Assembly: GCA_947642555.1 (NCBI GenBank)
Contig: CANRSX010000002.1
Location: 62,001-126,000, forward strand
Source of the DNA: an uncultured Roseburia sp.
Lineage (GTDB): Bacteria; Bacillota; Clostridia; Lachnospirales; Lachnospiraceae
Direction of reading: 5' to 3'
Length of the DNA stretch: 64,000 bases
Made by a program: the position numbers and the translations under genes
Notes under the pieces: generated by a model
Seen by the model: the letters and a program-made list of their open reading frames with translations, nothing else
Told to the model about the DNA's origin: nothing
The model's database searches: none
In this document: positions 33,881 through 46,687 of the stretch, piece by piece
Numbering within the stretch: the stretch's first letter is position 1
Layout: every line of letters starts with the position of its first letter

Positions 33881-34295
33881 CGCACTGCCGGGACTGATTG
33901 CGGGAATACTGGTATACGGGGCCTTTGTGGAGCTTGCCGGCGTGTGGTTTGTCGCGGATAAGCTCCGGTTTACAAGCGGCCTTCTGATCGGGCTCGCACT
34001 GGCCTGCGGGCTTGCCATCAACATGGCGGTCGTGATTTACGACGCTGTGGACGGCTACGGGCAGTCGCATGCCCAGGCGAAGATTATCGCAAAATCCGTG
34101 CTGCGCTATCTCGTCGTGGTGATTGTGTTTTTTGTCATGATGAAATGGAATCTCGGAAATCTGTTTTCCGCTTTTATCGGTGTTTTGGGGCTGAAGGTAT
34201 CGGCTTATTTATGGCCCTTTGCACATAAAGTTATTACAGGACTGCAGGGAAGAGGTGATGCATCCCGTGACAGTAAAAATAATAAAACGATATAA
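33861..34295 (+). CDS. atpI: ATP synthase subunit I (AtpI)
   Basis: The 144-residue protein has four predicted membrane helices (ALPGLIAGILVYGAFVELAGV, SGLLIGLALACGLAINMAVVIY, YLVVVIVFFVMM, LFSAFIGVLGLKVSAYLWPFAHKV). It precedes the a subunit by 12 bases. AtpI helps assemble the c-ring. The position and topology give the assignment; sequence conservation is naturally low in this family. Confidence 0.8.
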   Translation: MLRRLNSALPGLIAGILVYGAFVELAGVWFVADKLRFTSGLLIGLALACGLAINMAVVIYDAVDGYGQSHAQAKIIAKSVLRYLVVVIVFFVMMKWNLGNLFSAFIGVLGLKVSAYLWPFAHKVITGLQGRGDASRDSKNNKTI

Positions 34296-34307
34296 GGAGG
34301 TGAGTTT

Positions 34308-35048
34308 GTGAATCATGCAATTCTGATGTCATCCGGCGCCGATAACATTGACTTTATGATCCATGGGATATTTTCTTATGAGATCTTTGGTCAGACCGTC
34401 TGGATTACGACATCACATGTGTGCATCCTCATTGTACTGCTGCTGCTGTTTGCGTTATCCGTTGCGGCAAACCGTGCGATGAAGCATGCAAAGGAGATAC
34501 CGGAAGGGTTCCAGAATGTGCTTGAGCTCATGGTCGAGAAGCTCGACGGCGTAGTGTTCGGCACGATGGGGAACATTGCCGCACCGAAGTTTGTGAACTA
34601 TATCAGCACAATCTTCATCTTTATTCTTGTGAGCAATATTTCCGGTCTGTTTGGCTTAAGGCCGCCGACCGCCGACTATGGTACGACGCTTGCGCTCGGC
34701 CTGATTACATTCTTCCTGATCCATATCACGCAGTTTAAAAACCTGCCGCTGAAACAGATCTGGACAGATATGTGTTCGCCATTGCCGCCCTGGCTGCCCA
34801 TCTGGCTGCCGATCAACCTGATCAGCGAGATTGCGGTACCGATTTCACTGTCGCTGCGTTTGTTTGCGAACGTGCTGTCAGGAACGGTTATGATGGCGCT
34901 GGTATACGGACTGCTGAGCAAGGTCGCGATTGCCTGGCCGGCAGCGCTCCACGTATACTTCGATTTATTTTCAGGAGCGATTCAGACGTATGTGTTCTGT
35001 ATGCTGACGATGACTTACATCAGCCAGAACTATGAAACCGAGGCATAA
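34308..35048 (+). CDS. atpB: ATP synthase F0 subunit a
   Basis: The 246-residue membrane protein has the essential arginine in ISLSLRLFANVLSGTVMMALVYG and the conserved C-terminal helix DLFSGAIQTYVFCMLTMTYISQ. It provides the ion half-channels against the c-ring. The start is GTG behind AAGGAGGTGAGTTT. It is followed, after a spacer with two small hairpins (GACGCG/CGCGTC at 35090-35106), by atpE. Confidence 0.95.
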   Translation: MNHAILMSSGADNIDFMIHGIFSYEIFGQTVWITTSHVCILIVLLLLFALSVAANRAMKHAKEIPEGFQNVLELMVEKLDGVVFGTMGNIAAPKFVNYISTIFIFILVSNISGLFGLRPPTADYGTTLALGLITFFLIHITQFKNLPLKQIWTDMCSPLPPWLPIWLPINLISEIAVPISLSLRLFANVLSGTVMMALVYGLLSKVAIAWPAALHVYFDLFSGAIQTYVFCMLTMTYISQNYETEA

Positions 35049-35075
35049 AAGATGCCGTTAACACACAAAACATGA

Positions 35076-35396
<321 letters not shown>

Positions 35397-35399
35397 ACA

Positions 35400-35449
35400 G
35401 AATGACGATCAATTGTCATTCATTAGAAGAATGCTAAGACAGCATTCTT
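35400..35449 (+). other. Two RNA hairpins between atpE and atpF
   Basis: GAATGAC/GTCATTC (35400-35421) and AAGAATGCT-AAGAC-AGCATTCTT (35427-35449) follow the atpE stop. No T run follows, so they are more likely to protect or process the abundant atpE mRNA than to end transcription. Confidence 0.6.
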
Positions 35450-35503
35450 TCGGGTGGTGAATGGGTGAAACGCCCATAATAAAGACGGAAAGGAGGCCAG
35501 GCC

Positions 35504-36015
35504 TTGGAAGAGATGACAAGACTCTTTAATCTGGATGCCCAGCTGCTTCATGATCTGATCCTGATGGCAATTGCGGTATTCTTCTTATTCCTGTTTATGT
35601 CAAAGCTGCTGTTTAACCCGGTACGCAAAATGCTCGAGGACCGGCGCGCAAAGATCGCCGGGGACATCGAGGCGGCGGAGGGCGATAAAAAAGAAGCCGC
35701 AGCCTTAAAGGAAGATTACGAAGCCAGATTAAAGAACATCGAAAAAGAAGCAGAGCAGATTTTAAGCGAAGCCCGCCAGAAGGCGCAGAAGAACGCAGCC
35801 CGGATTGAGGGTGAAGCCAGGGAAGAAGCGGCCCGCATCATCGCAAGGGCGAATGAGGAAGCAGAGCTTTCAAAGAAGCGCGTGATGGATGAGGTGAAGC
35901 AGGAAATGATCACAGTGGCATCCATGATGGCGGCAAAAGTCGTAGCAGCCAATATTGACGCGTCTGTGCAGGAAACGCTGGTGGACGAGACATTGAGAGA
36001 GATGGGTGAGGCGAC

Positions 36016-36028
<13 letters not shown>
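35504..36028 (+). CDS. atpF: ATP synthase F0 subunit b
   Basis: One N-terminal membrane helix (LLHDLILMAIAVFFLFLFMSKLLF) is followed by the long charged helix typical of the peripheral stalk (VRKMLEDRRAKIAGDIEAAEGDKKEAAALKEDYEARLKNIEKEAEQIL). The start is TTG at proper distance from AAAGGAGGCC. The gene overlaps atpH by 13 bases. Confidence 0.95.
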
Positions 36029-38105
<2,077 letters not shown>

Positions 38106-38135
38106 ATCATGGTAAATGAAAGGCGGTGCTAAATT

Positions 38136-38999
38136 ATGGCCTCAATGAGGGACATAAAAAGACGAAAGGGCAGTATTCAGAGTACGCAGCAGATCACAAA
38201 AGCCATGAAGCTTGTTTCTACCGTAAAGCTACAGAAAGCAAAGACGCGGGCGGAACAGACGAATCCGTATTTTAATTACATGTACCAGACCGTGACGTCG
38301 ATGCTGGCCAAATCCGGCACGATGAATCACCCTTATTTAAAGTCCGGCGGCTCGGAGAAGAAGGCAGTCGTTGTCATCACCTCCAACCGCGGACTTGCGG
38401 GCGGTTACAATTCCAACATCGTGAAACTGGTGACGGCAAGTGAAGATCTGACGCCGGATCATACCGAGGTGTACGCCATCGGAAGTAAGGGACAGGAGGC
38501 GTTGGAGCGCAGGGGTTATGAGATAAAGGAGAGCAGTACAGAGATCATTGAGTCTCCGTCCTACGCGGATGCCGCCGAGCTCTGTAAACATGTGCTTGCT
38601 GCGTATGCGGCCGGGGAGGTCGGGGAAATCTGGCTTGCCTACACGCATTTTAAAAATACGGTCAGTCATGAGCCGAAGCTGTTAAAGCTGCTCCCGGTGG
38701 AGTTTGACAAAGAGGAGATCAGAGAGGAGAAATCGTCTGATCTGCTCATGAACTATGAGCCGGGTGAGGAGGAAGCGCTGGATCTGATCATTCCGAAGTA
38801 TGTGACAAGCCTGTTTTACGGCGCGTTAATCGAGGCGGTCGCCAGTGAAAACGGCGCGCGTATGCAGGCGATGGATTCCGCGACCAGCAACGCGGAGGAG
38901 ATGATCAGTGATCTCACGCTGAAGTATAACAGGGCCCGCCAGGGTTCGATTACACAGGAGTTAACCGAGATTATTGCCGGTGCTTCTGCGATATCATAA
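38136..38999 (+). CDS. atpG: ATP synthase F1 subunit gamma
   Basis: The 287-residue central-stalk subunit starts MASMRDIKRRKGSIQSTQQITKAMKLVSTVKLQKAK and ends with the conserved helix ASENGARMQAMDSATSNAEEMISDLTLKYNRARQGSITQELTEIIAGASA. It rotates inside the alpha-beta hexamer. The atpG-atpD spacer holds a copy of the palindromic repeat seen after dnaB. Confidence 0.97.
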   Translation: MASMRDIKRRKGSIQSTQQITKAMKLVSTVKLQKAKTRAEQTNPYFNYMYQTVTSMLAKSGTMNHPYLKSGGSEKKAVVVITSNRGLAGGYNSNIVKLVTASEDLTPDHTEVYAIGSKGQEALERRGYEIKESSTEIIESPSYADAAELCKHVLAAYAAGEVGEIWLAYTHFKNTVSHEPKLLKLLPVEFDKEEIREEKSSDLLMNYEPGEEEALDLIIPKYVTSLFYGALIEAVASENGARMQAMDSATSNAEEMISDLTLKYNRARQGSITQELTEIIAGASAIS

Positions 39000-39003
39000 T
39001 TAT

Positions 39004-40467
<1,464 letters not shown>

Positions 40468-40494
40468 CGGAAGTAATCATAATGGAGGATGATC

Positions 40495-40905
40495 ATGGCA
40501 GACGATAGCAGGATATTTCAGGTAGAGATCATCACGCCGGACCGTGTGTTTCATGTCGGCGAGGCGACGATGATCGAATTTAATACGGCTGCCGGTGAGA
40601 TCGGTGTGTATAAGCGGCATATCCCTCTCACGACTGTTCTCGCTCCGGGGATTGTAAAGATCCACAAGGACGGAGAGGAAGATGTCATAGCGGCAGTCCA
40701 TGCCGGCTTTGCGGAGATTCTGCCGGATAAGGTGACGCTTCTCGCAGAGATAGCGGAATGGCCGGACGAGATTGACAAAAACAGGGCCGAAGCGGCCAGG
40801 GCACGCGCACAGGAGCGTCTTGCGCACAAGACGGAGACGCTGGATGTGAAACGGGCCGAGTATGCGCTTCGAAAGGCTCTGGTACGGATTGATATTGCAA
40901 AATAG
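40495..40905 (+). CDS. atpC: ATP synthase F1 subunit epsilon
   Basis: An N-terminal beta sandwich (DDSRIFQVEIITPDRVFHVGEATMIEFNTAAGEIGVYKRHIPLTTVLAPGIVKI) is followed by two C-terminal helices rich in Arg, Ala and Glu (IDKNRAEAARARAQERLAHKTETLDVKRAEYALRKALVRI). These can inhibit ATP hydrolysis. The ATG at 40495 has the better spacing to GGAGG than the track's 40489. It is the last operon gene and is followed by a terminator. Confidence 0.96.
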   Translation: MADDSRIFQVEIITPDRVFHVGEATMIEFNTAAGEIGVYKRHIPLTTVLAPGIVKIHKDGEEDVIAAVHAGFAEILPDKVTLLAEIAEWPDEIDKNRAEAARARAQERLAHKTETLDVKRAEYALRKALVRIDIAK

Positions 40906-40912
40906 GCCGGAC

Positions 40913-40959
40913 AAAGCAGGGAAACTGCCTTCAGATGAGGGTAATTTCCCTGCTTTTTT
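40913..40959 (+). terminator. Terminator of the ATP synthase operon
   Basis: AAAGCAGGGAAA and TTTCCCTGCTTT form a 12-bp stem over a 20-base loop, followed by further T residues. Confidence 0.92.
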
Positions 40960-40994
40960 CGGTAGAGAAAACAGAAAAAACATAAAAATTCAGA

Positions 40995-41023
40995 TAGACA
41001 AGCATGGAGGGGTGTTTTATACT
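40995..41023 (+). promoter_or_regulatory. Promoter of the histidine phosphatase gene
   Basis: TAGACA (40995-41000) and TATACT (41018-41023) with a 17-base spacer lie 36 bases before the start codon, past the ATP synthase terminator. Confidence 0.7.
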
Positions 41024-41058
41024 AAAAAAGGGGATATTGTCAGACTCGGGGAGGGTGA

Positions 41059-41655
41059 ATGATTTTTTATTTTATACGGCATGGGGAAACGGACTGGAAT
41101 GTGAGAAAAAAAATACAGGGAAAGGCGGATATCCCGTTAAATGAAAACGGTCTGAACCAGGCAAAAGCGCTGGCGGACGAACTGGCGGAGCTAAAGCCGG
41201 ATGTTGTGCGGGCATACACGTCGCCGCAGCAGAGAGCAAAGCTGACAGCCGGGATCGCTGCGGAGGCGCTTGGAGTAGAATGCGTTTCCCTGGACGGCCT
41301 GCGCGAGATGGATCTGGGGGAGTGGGAAGGCTCAAACTGGGATATCATAGAGCAGACTTACGGTGAGGTATATCATTACTGGAATTCGCACCGGCGGTAT
41401 ACGCACACGCCGGGCGGGGAATGCTATAACGAGGTGCTGGAGCGTGCGCTGGAGTCACTCGGGATTATTCTGGAGCGCGAGCAGGGAGATGTGCTAGTGG
41501 TGACGCACAGCGCGATCCTTATGGTGCTGCGCTGTTATCTGGCCAGGCTGCCGTTTGAGGAGATGTTAAGGTTCCGGACGAAAAATGCCGCGTGGTTTAC
41601 GGTATCCGCGGAGGAGATGAAAGACGCGCTGACACGCTTTGCCGCCGGATACTGA
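41059..41655 (+). CDS. Histidine phosphatase superfamily protein (phosphoglycerate mutase-like)
   Basis: The 198-residue protein has the phosphohistidine motif YFIRHGETDWN, AYTSPQQRAKLTA, REMDLGEWEG and the second His in VVTHSAILMVLR. Such small enzymes are phosphatases on diverse phosphoesters (cobalamin-pathway CobC-like or broad-specificity) rather than glycolytic mutases. The substrate cannot be told. It is probably co-transcribed with the amidohydrolase 40 bases downstream. The ribosome site GGGGAGGGTGA is good. Confidence 0.9.
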   Translation: MIFYFIRHGETDWNVRKKIQGKADIPLNENGLNQAKALADELAELKPDVVRAYTSPQQRAKLTAGIAAEALGVECVSLDGLREMDLGEWEGSNWDIIEQTYGEVYHYWNSHRRYTHTPGGECYNEVLERALESLGIILEREQGDVLVVTHSAILMVLRCYLARLPFEEMLRFRTKNAAWFTVSAEEMKDALTRFAAGY

Positions 41656-41694
41656 TATGCAGCAGGTGTCCGGAGGGCACGGAAAGGAAGAGGA

Positions 41695-42882
41695 ATGAGC
41701 ACATATTTACTGTTAAAGCAGGGAACGATCCACAATGCGGTGACAGAGGAGCCCTTTATCGCGGATATTCTTGTGGAAGGCGGAAAGATAAAGATGATTG
41801 CGCCTGTACTGGAGGGAAAGCTGGTCAACGACGCGGAGGTGATCGATGCGACGGGGATTGACATCTATCCGGGCTTTGTGGATGCGCACTGCCATCTCGG
41901 GCTGGACGGCTACGCGGTCGGATTTGCGGGGGAGGACTTCAATGAGCTTGGAGATCCGGTGACGCCGCAGCTCTCGGCAGTCGACGCGATTAACCCGCAG
42001 GATGAGACGTTCCGGCAGGCCAGGGAGGGCGGTGTGACCTGTGTGTCCACCGGTCCGGGGAGTTCCAATGTGATCGGCGGCACCTTCTGCGTGATCAAGA
42101 CCAGCGGGACGCGGGTTGACGATATGGTGGTGAAGGAAAAGTCGGCGATGAAGGTTGCGTTCGGGGAGAACCCGAAGAACTGCTACAAGGACAAGGGCGT
42201 CTATTCCCGGATGTCGGTGGCGGCAAAGCTCCGGGAGACGTTACAGAAAGCGATCCTCTATGAAAAGAAGCTCACAGCAGCCGGCTGGCCGGACGAGACC
42301 GACTATGAGAAGCTGCCGGCGTATGACGCGAAGCTGGAGGCGATGCTGCCCGTGATCCGCGGGGAGATGCCGCTAAAGGCGCACGCGCACCGGGCGGATG
42401 ATATTTTTACTGCGATCCGCATTGCGAAGGAATTTCATTTGGATCTGCGGATCGACCACACGACGGACGGGGCGCTGATCGCGGAGGATCTGGCGAAAGA
42501 GGGCTTTCCGGTGGCGGTGGGTCCGTCATTCGGGCATGCGACCAAGTATGAGCTGAAGCATAAAGATTTCCAGACAGCGGCCACGCTGGATCAGGCGGGC
42601 TGCCAGGTCTCGATCATCACGGATTCCCCGGTGATCGAGGAGCGGTTTCTGGCCCTCTGCGCGGGCCGGGCGATCTATACCGGCATGGATCCGTTTCATG
42701 CCCTGCAGGCGATCACGATCAATGCGGCGAAGCACATCGGCGCGGAGGATCGCGTCGGGAGCATCGAGGAGGGGAAGGATGCGGATTTTGTTCTGGTAAA
42801 GGGGTCGCCGTTTGCTGTGGATGCAGAGATTCTATATACGATTATAAATGGAAATGTGGCATACCGCCGCGAAGAATCATAA
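41695..42882 (+). CDS. Amidohydrolase-family metal-dependent hydrolase
   Basis: The N-terminal beta domain (YLLLKQGTIHNAVTEEPFIADILVEGGKIKMIAPVL) and the metal motif YPGFVDAHCHLGL (HxH) lead into a TIM barrel with KAHAHRADDIFTAIRIAKEF, DLRIDHTTDG and FGHATKYELKHKDF. The C-terminal AITINAAKHIGAEDRVGSIEEGKDADFVLVKGSPF is typical of imidazolonepropionase or N-acetyl-sugar deacetylase relatives. The reaction is hydrolysis of an amide, peptide or cyclic C-N bond in the cytoplasm; the substrate is unknown. A hairpin with a weak T run follows. Confidence 0.88.
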   Translation: MSTYLLLKQGTIHNAVTEEPFIADILVEGGKIKMIAPVLEGKLVNDAEVIDATGIDIYPGFVDAHCHLGLDGYAVGFAGEDFNELGDPVTPQLSAVDAINPQDETFRQAREGGVTCVSTGPGSSNVIGGTFCVIKTSGTRVDDMVVKEKSAMKVAFGENPKNCYKDKGVYSRMSVAAKLRETLQKAILYEKKLTAAGWPDETDYEKLPAYDAKLEAMLPVIRGEMPLKAHAHRADDIFTAIRIAKEFHLDLRIDHTTDGALIAEDLAKEGFPVAVGPSFGHATKYELKHKDFQTAATLDQAGCQVSIITDSPVIEERFLALCAGRAIYTGMDPFHALQAITINAAKHIGAEDRVGSIEEGKDADFVLVKGSPFAVDAEILYTIINGNVAYRREES

Positions 42883-42905
42883 ACGGGAAAAAGCTTAGAA
42901 GGCGG

Positions 42906-42938
42906 AAGGCCGGTTCCGCAAAACGGGACCGGCCTTTG
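42906..42938 (+). terminator. Terminator after the amidohydrolase gene
   Basis: AAGGCCGGTTCC and GGGACCGGCCTT pair over 12 bp with one wobble and a 7-base loop, followed by only a short T run (TTTG). It sits between convergent genes. Confidence 0.65.
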
Positions 42939-42955
42939 TGCGCTCTTCCGAGCCG

Positions 42956-43933
42956 TTATTCTGATTTCTTTCTGCCGAAAAAGGAACGCTTCTCCGGCTT
43001 TTTCTCCCCGACAGAACCCGGGTCCGTAGCTCCGGGCCTGTCAGGCGCCCCAGGACTTTCTACATTCGTCTTTTGGTTTTCATTCTCTTCCTTCCACTTA
43101 AAATAATCGGCGTCCAGATTGATTTTAATCTCTACAGGCACGAGATCAGGATCCTCCTTTTCTGCCTCCTCATCTGAAAAATCAGGTTCCTGGATTTCCG
43201 GGAGCTCCTCGTCCGGGAGCGGGATTCCGGCTTTTTCAAAATATTCCGTATTGATTTTAATCTCGGGCTGGCCTGCCGCGGGGACCGAAAGGATGTTCTC
43301 ATCGGTTTCGCCGTCTGATTCCGGCGCCGGATGTTCTGCGTTCCCATCGGCCTGGTCCGGTTTCTGCTCCGCTTTCTTTTCCGCTTTTCTGCGCTCGGCC
43401 CTGATCCTGGCTTTCTGCGCGTTCTCCTTCTCCTTTTCCTTCCGGATCTGCGCATTCCGCTCTTCGATCAGCTTTAAATATTTATTGGTGTCCCTCAGAT
43501 CCTCCAGGTGGCTTTTGAGCTCGGACTGATCTCTGTGCACCAGCGCTTTTTCCTTTTGAAGATCCGCCATCATTTTATGGCAGATCTGTTTCATGGCGTC
43601 TGCCGTCTCCTGCATGATATCTTCGACGCGCTGCAGCGCCTCGTCCGTGTAAAGCACAGATCCGGCATAGACATCCTCCGCTGTATGGCCTGCATCCTGT
43701 ATGATCTCCTCCGCTTTTCTGCGAAGCTCCCGCTCCGCCGCATCGCGGCTCTGCCGGGAGAGATCCCGTTCCTCCATCATCTCATAAATACAGAGATTCA
43801 GCTGCTGTAAAAGTCCCAGTACCTCCTGCTTATCCACAATGATCCGGTTGGTCATCCGGTCATATACCTCGCTCTGTGCGAATAATATGTGAATTGCCCG
43901 TAATACCTGTTCTGTCTTATCCTGTGCGCTCAT
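42956..43933 (-). CDS. Charged coiled-coil protein of unknown function
   Basis: About 325 residues with no membrane segment. The N-terminal ~170 residues are helical and rich in Glu, Arg and Gln (EVLGLLQQLNLCIYEMMEERDLSRQSRDAAERELRRKAEEII), predicting a coiled coil. A Lys/Arg-rich stretch (RKEKEKENAQKARIRAERRKAEKKAEQK) and an acidic, disordered half follow. Two related short motifs, EIKINTEYFEKAGIP and EIKINLDADYFKWKEE, occur in that half. The tail PEKRSFFGRKKSE is basic. The pattern recalls DivIVA-like or scaffold proteins, but no family is recognised. The start at 43933 follows GAGGAATAAC. The 5'-nucleotidase gene lies upstream. Confidence 0.7.
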   Translation of the reverse strand: MSAQDKTEQVLRAIHILFAQSEVYDRMTNRIIVDKQEVLGLLQQLNLCIYEMMEERDLSRQSRDAAERELRRKAEEIIQDAGHTAEDVYAGSVLYTDEALQRVEDIMQETADAMKQICHKMMADLQKEKALVHRDQSELKSHLEDLRDTNKYLKLIEERNAQIRKEKEKENAQKARIRAERRKAEKKAEQKPDQADGNAEHPAPESDGETDENILSVPAAGQPEIKINTEYFEKAGIPLPDEELPEIQEPDFSDEEAEKEDPDLVPVEIKINLDADYFKWKEENENQKTNVESPGAPDRPGATDPGSVGEKKPEKRSFFGRKKSE

Positions 43934-43986
43934 GTTATTCCTCATTTCCAGATCCGTACACTCACATCGCCTGCTGTTATAGTATT

Positions 43987-45939
43987 TTATTTGCTCCGTC
44001 TCTTCTGTATGCGTTTTACCAGCTTTACGATACCGGTCACGAGCAGCAGGATGAGAATTACCAGCAGAAGCACAACCGCAGCGATGATGATCGAAAACTT
44101 GTTCGGGTGCTTTAAGAGATCCGCCAGGTTTCTGCTGTCCTCTATGGCCTTCCGGTCATGAAGCCCGCTGTAATATGCCGGCACGTCCGCGATGCCGTCG
44201 CCGTCCGTATCCGGAAAAGATTCCATATATCCGGCGATCGCTGCCCAGGCTTTCAGCTCTTTTCCGTCTTCCATGAGAATCACGTCCTCAAAGTCGTCAA
44301 TCGGCGTACCGTCCGCGTATTTCGGCACCAGTGAAAGAAGACCGTAGGACATATCGGTCACAGCGCTTAACATCTGCCCGCTGTAGAGATCCGCTACCAC
44401 GCGGTAGAGCTTATCGTCCTCAATCTCAACCCGGTTTCCGTCCGCGTCGGTCAGGTAAATATCCGTCACTTTGTTTAAAATCATGCGGTTTGGATTGAAG
44501 GTGAAATTCATCCCGCTGATATAAAGCCGTGCGGTCGTCATATAATCGGAGACGGAGGCGTCGATCTCGGCCGCTGTTTTTAACTCCTCGCCGGTCAGAT
44601 AGACGCTGACTAACGGATAGCCCGGCACGCCGTCCGGCCCGGTCCCCAGAGAGTAGGAATTAAACACGTGTTCCACAGTAATCCCGCCGGTGGTATAGGT
44701 ATCCCGCACCGTTCCGCTCGGCACGACGGCAAAATCGACGGGAATACCATCGTAATCCGCGGAATTCATGGCGGCATAAACATATGCGTCTGCAATCAGG
44801 TCACCGAGATTGTGCTCCCGGTGTTCGTATTCGAGCTCGTGCAGGGAAGAAAATTCCACGGTGTTTTCTGCGAGCACCTGATCTCTTGTGTAATCAAAGG
44901 CGGACAGATAGGCGTCATCCACCGCGGCCATAAACGAATCAATCTTTTCCTGTGTCGCCTTATCTGCCGCGATATCTGCGGTGATCGGGATCAGCCCGTA
45001 TTCCGCCATCGTCCAGCGTCCGTCTTCCTTCTGCGTGAGGGAGAGAGAGCCGATCCGTTTGCCGTATTCCCCGGTTGACACGATCCAGGTATCCCCGTGC
45101 ACGATCGGTTCCTCCAGATCGGTGTGGGTGTGGCCGCTGATGATCAGATCGAGCTCCGGAACCTGCTTTGCGAGAATTTCATCCTCGGATTTCTTCTCGT
45201 CCGGCCAGGTACCGCTGTGGGATACGCAGACAATCATATCGACATTCTCGTTTTCCCGGATTGCGGCGACTGTTTTCTTTACGGACTCCACCGGATCCGC
45301 GAATATCAGCTCGCAGGTCGGCGCGCATGCCAGAGCGTCCGTGCCGAAGACGCCGAGCACGGCAATACGGACATCGCCTTTTTTCACAACCACATAGTCC
45401 GTCACGCCGTAGGCCGAAAAACCGTCCGCGATCCGCTGCTGCCCCTCGCTTAACCCTGCCGCTTCCATGGCCTCCCAGTCCACATTGCAGACGACGAGCG
45501 CCGGCAGGGGATCCCCGCTGTCCGCGGCGCTGCACAGCATATTCGAAAGCCCGGCGGAGCGATAATCAAATTCGTGATTTCCGAGCGTCGTGACATCGCA
45601 GCCGATGGCCCCTAACATGCGCAGCTCCGCCGCCTCCTCCTCAAAGACGGTCTGCACCAGCGTCCCCATGGAAAAATCGCCGCCGTCCAGCACCAGGGTA
45701 TCGGGATTCTCCGCCTTTTTCTCATCGATCACGGTACGGATTCTGGCAAACCCTCCGACTTCTGTCTCCTTGTCATCTATAATTGTAGTAAAGCTGTCCA
45801 GATGAGAATGTGTGTCATGGGTAAAAATGACATCCACACGTTTCGGACCGGTCTGTGCGCCGGCGCTCATGACCCCGAACAGCATGACAGATATCACTGC
45901 GGTCAGGAGTCCGGCAAGGATGTTTTTGTGCTTTTTCAT
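43987..45939 (-). CDS. Membrane-anchored metallophosphatase/5'-nucleotidase
   Basis: A signal peptide (MKKHKNILAGLLTAVISVMLFGVMSAGAQ) is followed by the calcineurin-like domain (VIFTHDTHSHLD, LVLDGGDFSMGTL, TTLGNHEFDYR, LIISGHTHTDLEEP) and a 5'-nucleotidase C-terminal substrate domain (AVVPSGTVRDTY, SVYLTGEELKTAAE). Near the end DTDGDGIADV resembles a calcium-binding loop. A C-terminal helix (FSIIIAAVVLLLVILILLLVTGIV) and Lys/Arg tail (KRIQKRRSK) should anchor it in the membrane with the enzyme outside. It would dephosphorylate nucleotides or related esters for salvage. It has its own promoter. Confidence 0.92.
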   Translation of the reverse strand: MKKHKNILAGLLTAVISVMLFGVMSAGAQTGPKRVDVIFTHDTHSHLDSFTTIIDDKETEVGGFARIRTVIDEKKAENPDTLVLDGGDFSMGTLVQTVFEEEAAELRMLGAIGCDVTTLGNHEFDYRSAGLSNMLCSAADSGDPLPALVVCNVDWEAMEAAGLSEGQQRIADGFSAYGVTDYVVVKKGDVRIAVLGVFGTDALACAPTCELIFADPVESVKKTVAAIRENENVDMIVCVSHSGTWPDEKKSEDEILAKQVPELDLIISGHTHTDLEEPIVHGDTWIVSTGEYGKRIGSLSLTQKEDGRWTMAEYGLIPITADIAADKATQEKIDSFMAAVDDAYLSAFDYTRDQVLAENTVEFSSLHELEYEHREHNLGDLIADAYVYAAMNSADYDGIPVDFAVVPSGTVRDTYTTGGITVEHVFNSYSLGTGPDGVPGYPLVSVYLTGEELKTAAEIDASVSDYMTTARLYISGMNFTFNPNRMILNKVTDIYLTDADGNRVEIEDDKLYRVVADLYSGQMLSAVTDMSYGLLSLVPKYADGTPIDDFEDVILMEDGKELKAWAAIAGYMESFPDTDGDGIADVPAYYSGLHDRKAIEDSRNLADLLKHPNKFSIIIAAVVLLLVILILLLVTGIVKLVKRIQKRRSK

Positions 45940-45985
45940 AGTGATCCCCCATTTCTTTCCTCTGTTAGTTCTGGTTGTTTTATCT

Positions 45986-46014
45986 ATTTTACCCGAAATA
46001 TGTCCATCTGTAAA
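45986..46014 (-). promoter_or_regulatory. Promoter of the 5'-nucleotidase gene
   Basis: Minus-strand TTTACA (46014-46009) and TAAAAT (45991-45986), spacer 17, about 47 bases before the start codon. Confidence 0.7.
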
Positions 46015-46097
46015 TGAAAAATCCCGGCATATCCATGTATAAAATGGGCAGATTGCATAAATCCGTGAAACTAAGAAGCGATAACTACGAATATAGA

Positions 46098-46126
46098 TTG
46101 ATATCTTGTCAACTCTGTGTTAAAAT
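46098..46126 (+). promoter_or_regulatory. Promoter of the small membrane protein gene
   Basis: TTGATA (46098-46103) and TAAAAT (46121-46126), spacer 17, about 40 bases before the start codon. Confidence 0.7.
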
Positions 46127-46165
46127 AAAGAAAAATGACAGAAAACGGAAGGAGCGTTGAGTCAG

Positions 46166-46609
46166 ATGAAGAAGAATAAAAAAACAGAAATTCTTAGCTT
46201 TACAGAATACAAAAAAATGCAGGAGATGAAAAAAATGCAGGAGAACGGTCTGAATCAGAGGGAAACTGCCAATCTGCCGGAAGAGCCGGACACGCCCGTC
46301 TTAAGACGCTGTCTGGACTGGTACATGGAACTTGACGGGAGCGACCGGATCAGTTTTCTGTGTTCGCTGGTGATCGACCCGGTCTTTTTGATCCTCTTTG
46401 CGTACGGCATAACCGGTAACTGGCTGTTTATCCCGCTGGCCTATCTCATTGTGGATCCGCTTATCATTCTCTGCTGGATCCGCAATGAAAAGAAACGGCG
46501 GGAGGAAGAAGTGCCGTTTACCAAAGAGTATTTCGATTTTCTCCGTCAGCTGCTGGCGGATGTGTATGGTGATGAGGAGGAGAACGGGAAATCTTCCGAT
46601 AAAGAATAA
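46166..46609 (+). CDS. Small membrane protein of unknown function
   Basis: The 147-residue protein has a charged N-terminus (MKKNKKTEILSFTEYKKMQEMKKMQENG). Two hydrophobic segments follow (ISFLCSLVIDPVFLILFAYGI and WLFIPLAYLIVDPLIILCWI), joined by a very short turn. A charged tail with YFDFLRQLLADVYGDEEENG ends it. The two helices would form a hairpin in the membrane with both ends in the cytoplasm. No family recognised. The ATG at 46166 is chosen over a TTG three codons earlier; both are behind GAAGGAGCG. It has a good promoter of its own. Confidence 0.7.
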   Translation: MKKNKKTEILSFTEYKKMQEMKKMQENGLNQRETANLPEEPDTPVLRRCLDWYMELDGSDRISFLCSLVIDPVFLILFAYGITGNWLFIPLAYLIVDPLIILCWIRNEKKRREEEVPFTKEYFDFLRQLLADVYGDEEENGKSSDKE

Positions 46610-46687
46610 GACGCCGCGAATGCCCACACTGAATAAACCGGCGAAGGTCCGGTAAAAAACAGAATTTCCTGAACGGAAAAGCGGTAT

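Noticed and set aside
45168-45593. Plus-strand ORF of 141 residues
   Set aside because: It is antisense to the 5'-nucleotidase gene, Arg/Pro-rich and without motifs.
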